Positions 61,537-64,000 of a stretch of 64,000 nt of DNA are shown one piece after another. Below the pieces are notes generated by a model. That model searched no databases and had not been told where the DNA came from. It saw nothing but the letters and a program-made list of their open reading frames with translations. Numbering within the stretch: position 1 is the first letter of the stretch; every line of letters begins with the position of its first letter. The translations under genes and the position numbers were made by a program. The stretch is from Bosea vestrisii (GTDB taxonomy: Bacteria > Pseudomonadota > Alphaproteobacteria > Rhizobiales > Beijerinckiaceae), in assembly GCF_030144325.1 (NCBI RefSeq), contig NZ_CP126307.1, forward strand, positions 2,046,001 to 2,110,000, in the 5' to 3' direction.

Positions 61537-62673
61537 TCAGTAGGCCGCCCAGGCGCCGTTCTTCACCGTGCGCAGTTCGAGCTCGACCGGCAGCTTGGTC
61601 TGGCCGTTCTCGTCGAAGCTGGTGTGACCGAGCGCGCCGTCATGCTGGGTTTCGCGGATGGCCTTCGCGATCGCGGCCTTGTCCTTGGTGCCAGCCTTCT
61701 TGATCGCGGCGATCAGGATGTTCGCCGTGTCGTAGGCGTTCTTGGTGTAGGTCGTCGAAGGCTCGGCGAACTTCGCGGCCGCATAGTCGTCCTTCAGCTT
61801 CGCGACCTGCGCATTGTCCTTCTCCTTGGCGATGCCGACGACCGTGCCCTCGGCAGCGGCGGCGGCGATCTTGATGAAGGCCGGATCGTGGAAGCCGTCG
61901 ACGCCGATCATCGGCTGCTTCATGCCGAGCTCGACCATCTGCTGGCGCACCAGCCCGGCTTCCGTCACGACGCCGCCGAAATAGATCGCATCGGGGGATG
62001 CGGCCTTGATCTTCGTCAGCAGCGCGCGGAAGTCCGTGGTGCCGACGGGAGCAGCCTCCGTGGCGATGATGCTGCCGCCGGCAGCCTTGTAGAACTTCTC
62101 GAAGTTCTGGGTATTGGCGGCGCCGTAGTCGCTGGTATCGGAGACGATCGCGATCTTCTTGCCGACCTTCTCGGCCGCCCATTTGGCCAGCGGCTCGTTG
62201 GTGTTCACCAGCGTCGTCGCGACGCGCGAGACCATCGGGTTATTGCGCTCGGTGATCTTCGGCGAGATCGCACCCCAGACGATGAAGGGCACGCCGGCGC
62301 GCTGGAACACCGGGATCGTCGCCAGCGCGACGCCGCTGTTCCAGTGGCCTGTCGCGGCGATGACCTGCGGGTCGTTGGTGAGCTTGATCGCGGCCGAGAC
62401 GCCGGTCTGCGGGTTGGCGGCGTCATCGAGGATCACCGGCTCGATCTTGAACGGCAGGCCGGACGCATTGGCCTGGTCGATGGCGAGCTGGAAGCCGTTG
62501 CGGGCCGACAGGCCCTGCTGGGCGTTGCCGCCGCTCAGCGGGCCGATGAAGCCAAGCTTGATCGTTTCCTGCGCCATGGCGGTGGTCGAGGCGAAGGCGA
62601 GCGCCGTCCCCACGATGGCCACGCGGATGAACGCGCCCAGGGACTTCTCTCCGGTATTCGGGTTGAAAGGCAT
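61537..62673 (-). CDS. Branched-chain-type ABC transporter substrate-binding protein
   Basis: A 378-residue exported protein. The signal region ends TTAMAQ, then ETIKLGFIGPLSGGNAQQGLSARNG begins the periplasmic fold. GAGGAGGGGATC precedes the ATG at 62673; the frame is open further upstream without a site. It diverges from livH at 62980, with which it should form an importer. It belongs to a different branch from the binding protein at 1555. The ligand is unknown. Confidence 0.88.
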   Translation of the reverse strand: MPFNPNTGEKSLGAFIRVAIVGTALAFASTTAMAQETIKLGFIGPLSGGNAQQGLSARNGFQLAIDQANASGLPFKIEPVILDDAANPQTGVSAAIKLTNDPQVIAATGHWNSGVALATIPVFQRAGVPFIVWGAISPKITERNNPMVSRVATTLVNTNEPLAKWAAEKVGKKIAIVSDTSDYGAANTQNFEKFYKAAGGSIIATEAAPVGTTDFRALLTKIKAASPDAIYFGGVVTEAGLVRQQMVELGMKQPMIGVDGFHDPAFIKIAAAAAEGTVVGIAKEKDNAQVAKLKDDYAAAKFAEPSTTYTKNAYDTANILIAAIKKAGTKDKAAIAKAIRETQHDGALGHTSFDENGQTKLPVELELRTVKNGAWAAY

Positions 62674-62979
62674 GATCCCCTCCTCAAGGAATTGGATGTG
62701 TCCGGCGCCGTGAGCGTCACCGACGACATCGTGGCTCGACCATCTGCCCTTCAGGAAAGCCGAAGCAAATCGGATATTTTGCGCCCAGAGCTTCGGTTTT
62801 GCCGAAGCAGGCCGCCGGAGCCTCACAGCCCGGCGAATGACGGGCGAGTCTGACTTGCCTCAAGACAAGCAAAGCAGGGATTCCGAAATTGCGACTCTTG
62901 CCGGCTTCGGTTCTGGTGCACAGCGAAAATCAGTTGCGGCACGTCCCGGCTGGGGCTGCGCAAACGCGAGGGGACGTGA
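62674..62979. promoter_or_regulatory. Divergent control region of the second Liv-type importer
   Basis: These 306 bases have no convincing gene. They hold GCTTCGG-TTTTG-CCGAAGC (62790-62808), a perfect 7-bp stem; GCCGAAGCA twice (62759 and 62801); and GCAAAT-N5-ATTTTGC (62765-62782). The octamer ATTTTGCG here also occurs at 60351 in the pyrimidine control region, so a common regulator, perhaps the XRE protein, is conceivable. Confidence 0.4.
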
Positions 62980-63897
62980 ATGACAGAGCAACTGGTTCAG
63001 CAGCTCCTGAACTGGATCACTCTCGGCTCGATCTATGCACTGGTCGCGGTCGGATTCAGCCTGCTTTTCGGTGTCCTCAACATCATCCATTTCTCGCATG
63101 GCGACGTGTCGCTGCTGGCCCCGTTCCTGGCGCTTGCGGCCGTGCAGACAGTGAGCGCATCCGTCGGCGGCTCGCCTGCAGTGGTGGCCATCGTGCTTTC
63201 GGTGTTGCTGGCCGTCATCGTCACCGGCCTGCTCGGTGTGGTGCTCTACTATCTCGTGATCAAGCGCTTCCAGAATGCGCCCGCGATGATGGCGCTGGTC
63301 GCCACCGTCGCGCTCGGCATCGTCCTGCGCGAGCTGATCCGCCATCTTTACCCGCAAGGGTCGAACCCCCATGCCGTACCGAGGCTCGTGCCGGGCAGCA
63401 TCGAGGTGCTCGGCGTCACCATCCCGGCCTTCAATCTCGTCGCGATCTTGGTCTCGGTTCTCTCGGTCGGCCTGCTGTTCTACATGCTCGAGCGGACACG
63501 GCTCGGCCTGCACATCAAGGCCGTGTCGCAGGACCGGGATGCGGCGCGCCTTATCTCGATCTCGCCGGCGCGGATCTTCCAGATCACCTTCTTCATCGCC
63601 TCGGCCATCGGCGCCATCGGCGGCCTGTTCTTCGCGGGCTATGCCGGCATCGTCCGCTTCGACTTCAGCGTCGATGTCGGCCTGATCGGCTTTTCGGCCG
63701 CGGTGGTCGGCGGGCTCGGCTCCATGCCGGGCGCGATCATCGGCAGCCTGCTCATCGCGGGTCTCGACACACTGGTGCAGGCCACGGTCCCGAACGGCGC
63801 CTCGTACCGGCTGGTCTTCGTGTTCCTGCTCGTCATCTGCGTCCTCGTCTTCCGGCCGGCCGGCCTGCTCGGCCGCACAATCGTGGAAAAGGTCTGA
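62980..63897 (+). CDS. livH: Branched-chain-type ABC transporter permease LivH
   Basis: A 305-residue permease beginning with TLGSIYALVAVGFSLLFGVLNIIHFSHGDV, the LivH signature, and ending FLLVICVLVFRPAGLLGRTIVEKV. AGGGGACGTGA precedes the ATG. It is followed four bases later by livM. It serves the binding protein encoded divergently at 61537. Confidence 0.92.
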   Translation: MTEQLVQQLLNWITLGSIYALVAVGFSLLFGVLNIIHFSHGDVSLLAPFLALAAVQTVSASVGGSPAVVAIVLSVLLAVIVTGLLGVVLYYLVIKRFQNAPAMMALVATVALGIVLRELIRHLYPQGSNPHAVPRLVPGSIEVLGVTIPAFNLVAILVSVLSVGLLFYMLERTRLGLHIKAVSQDRDAARLISISPARIFQITFFIASAIGAIGGLFFAGYAGIVRFDFSVDVGLIGFSAAVVGGLGSMPGAIIGSLLIAGLDTLVQATVPNGASYRLVFVFLLVICVLVFRPAGLLGRTIVEKV

Positions 63898-63901
63898 GCC
63901 G

Positions 63902-64000
63902 ATGTCCGTGTCCGTGACAGCGACGCGCGGAACCTCCGGCGCCGCCACCGCTCTCTCCATCGTTGCGCTCACAGAGATCGGCAGCGCCGCCTTCCTCAGG
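63902..64000 (+). CDS. Probable LivM permease, N-terminal fragment (cut by window edge)
   Basis: The first 33 codons are visible (MSVSVTATRGTSG ... EIGSAAFLR) starting four bases after the livH stop. Too little is seen to identify by sequence; position directly after livH makes livM by far the most likely. Confidence 0.6.
   Translation, partial: MSVSVTATRGTSGAATALSIVALTEIGSAAFLR

Overview
The window is high-GC DNA (roughly 65% by eye), densely coded, with short intergenic gaps, clear GGAGG-type ribosome binding sites and many 4-base ATGA/GTGA overlaps. Gene content (phenylacetate genes, several Liv, Tct and Bug uptake systems, oxalate/formate/glyoxylate genes, a two-subunit molybdenum- or tungsten-type formate dehydrogenase) points to a metabolically versatile alphaproteobacterium of the order Hyphomicrobiales. 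A Bosea- or Methylobacterium-like genome is my best guess, but no rRNA or other marker is present to prove it. I found no RNA genes, CRISPR array, insertion sequence or prophage.

Layout. 1-1.3 kb: end of a phenylacetate (paa) cluster on the minus strand (paaG, paaI, paaK cut by the edge), divergent from a complete branched-chain-type ABC importer (livKHMGF-like, 1.55-6.28 kb). 6.4-7.8 kb: an exported alpha/beta hydrolase and a divergent OhrR-like regulator sharing TCGCGA palindromes. 8-9.9 kb: an orphan Bug-type binding protein with a 3-hydroxyacyl-CoA dehydrogenase-like gene.

10-36.5 kb is a C1/C2-acid block: frc and oxc (oxalate), a GntR regulator, a TctA-TctC-TctB importer, a two-subunit formate dehydrogenase with a fused beta subunit, an NDP-forming acyl-CoA synthetase, sucCD, a second GntR regulator, the glyoxylate operon gcl-hyi-glxR-(panE-like)-(FAH-like), an IclR regulator and a second, divergent sucCD-like pair. 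The panE-like gene is a candidate oxalyl-CoA reductase, which would join oxalate to glyoxylate assimilation. Related 19-bp palindromes (CTGGCAT..3..AT.CCAG type) sit in at least four separate control regions of this block and suggest one GntR regulon for oxalate, formate and glyoxylate.

36.6-43.8 kb: a seven-gene minus-strand operon (polar amino-acid-type ABC importer, a frameshifted FMN 2-hydroxyacid oxidase, a D-2-hydroxyacid dehydrogenase and an RraA-family protein) divergent from a LysR regulator. 43.85-53.7 kb: a second LysR-linked locus with a PotD-type binding protein and a long operon of AtuA-family protein, DUF4387 protein, PotABC-type transporter, CaiB/BaiF CoA-transferase, a thiolase-like protein lacking its usual cysteine, a DUF35 protein and a decayed ornithine cyclodeaminase. 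This is the least explained and most interesting module. 53.8-54.7 kb: a SemiSWEET and small unknown proteins.

55-61.3 kb: a pyrimidine module on the minus strand (MFS transporter, PyrK-like and PyrD-like dihydroorotate dehydrogenase, carbamoyl-amino-acid amidohydrolase, orotate phosphoribosyltransferase) beside an XRE regulator. Its content suggests orotate or dihydropyrimidine breakdown rather than synthesis. The window ends with another Liv-type importer (binding protein on the minus strand, livH and the start of livM on the plus strand). Three genes (about 41.07, 56.80 and 58.98 kb) each carry what looks like a single extra base that breaks an otherwise intact reading frame; sequencing error or recent decay are both possible.
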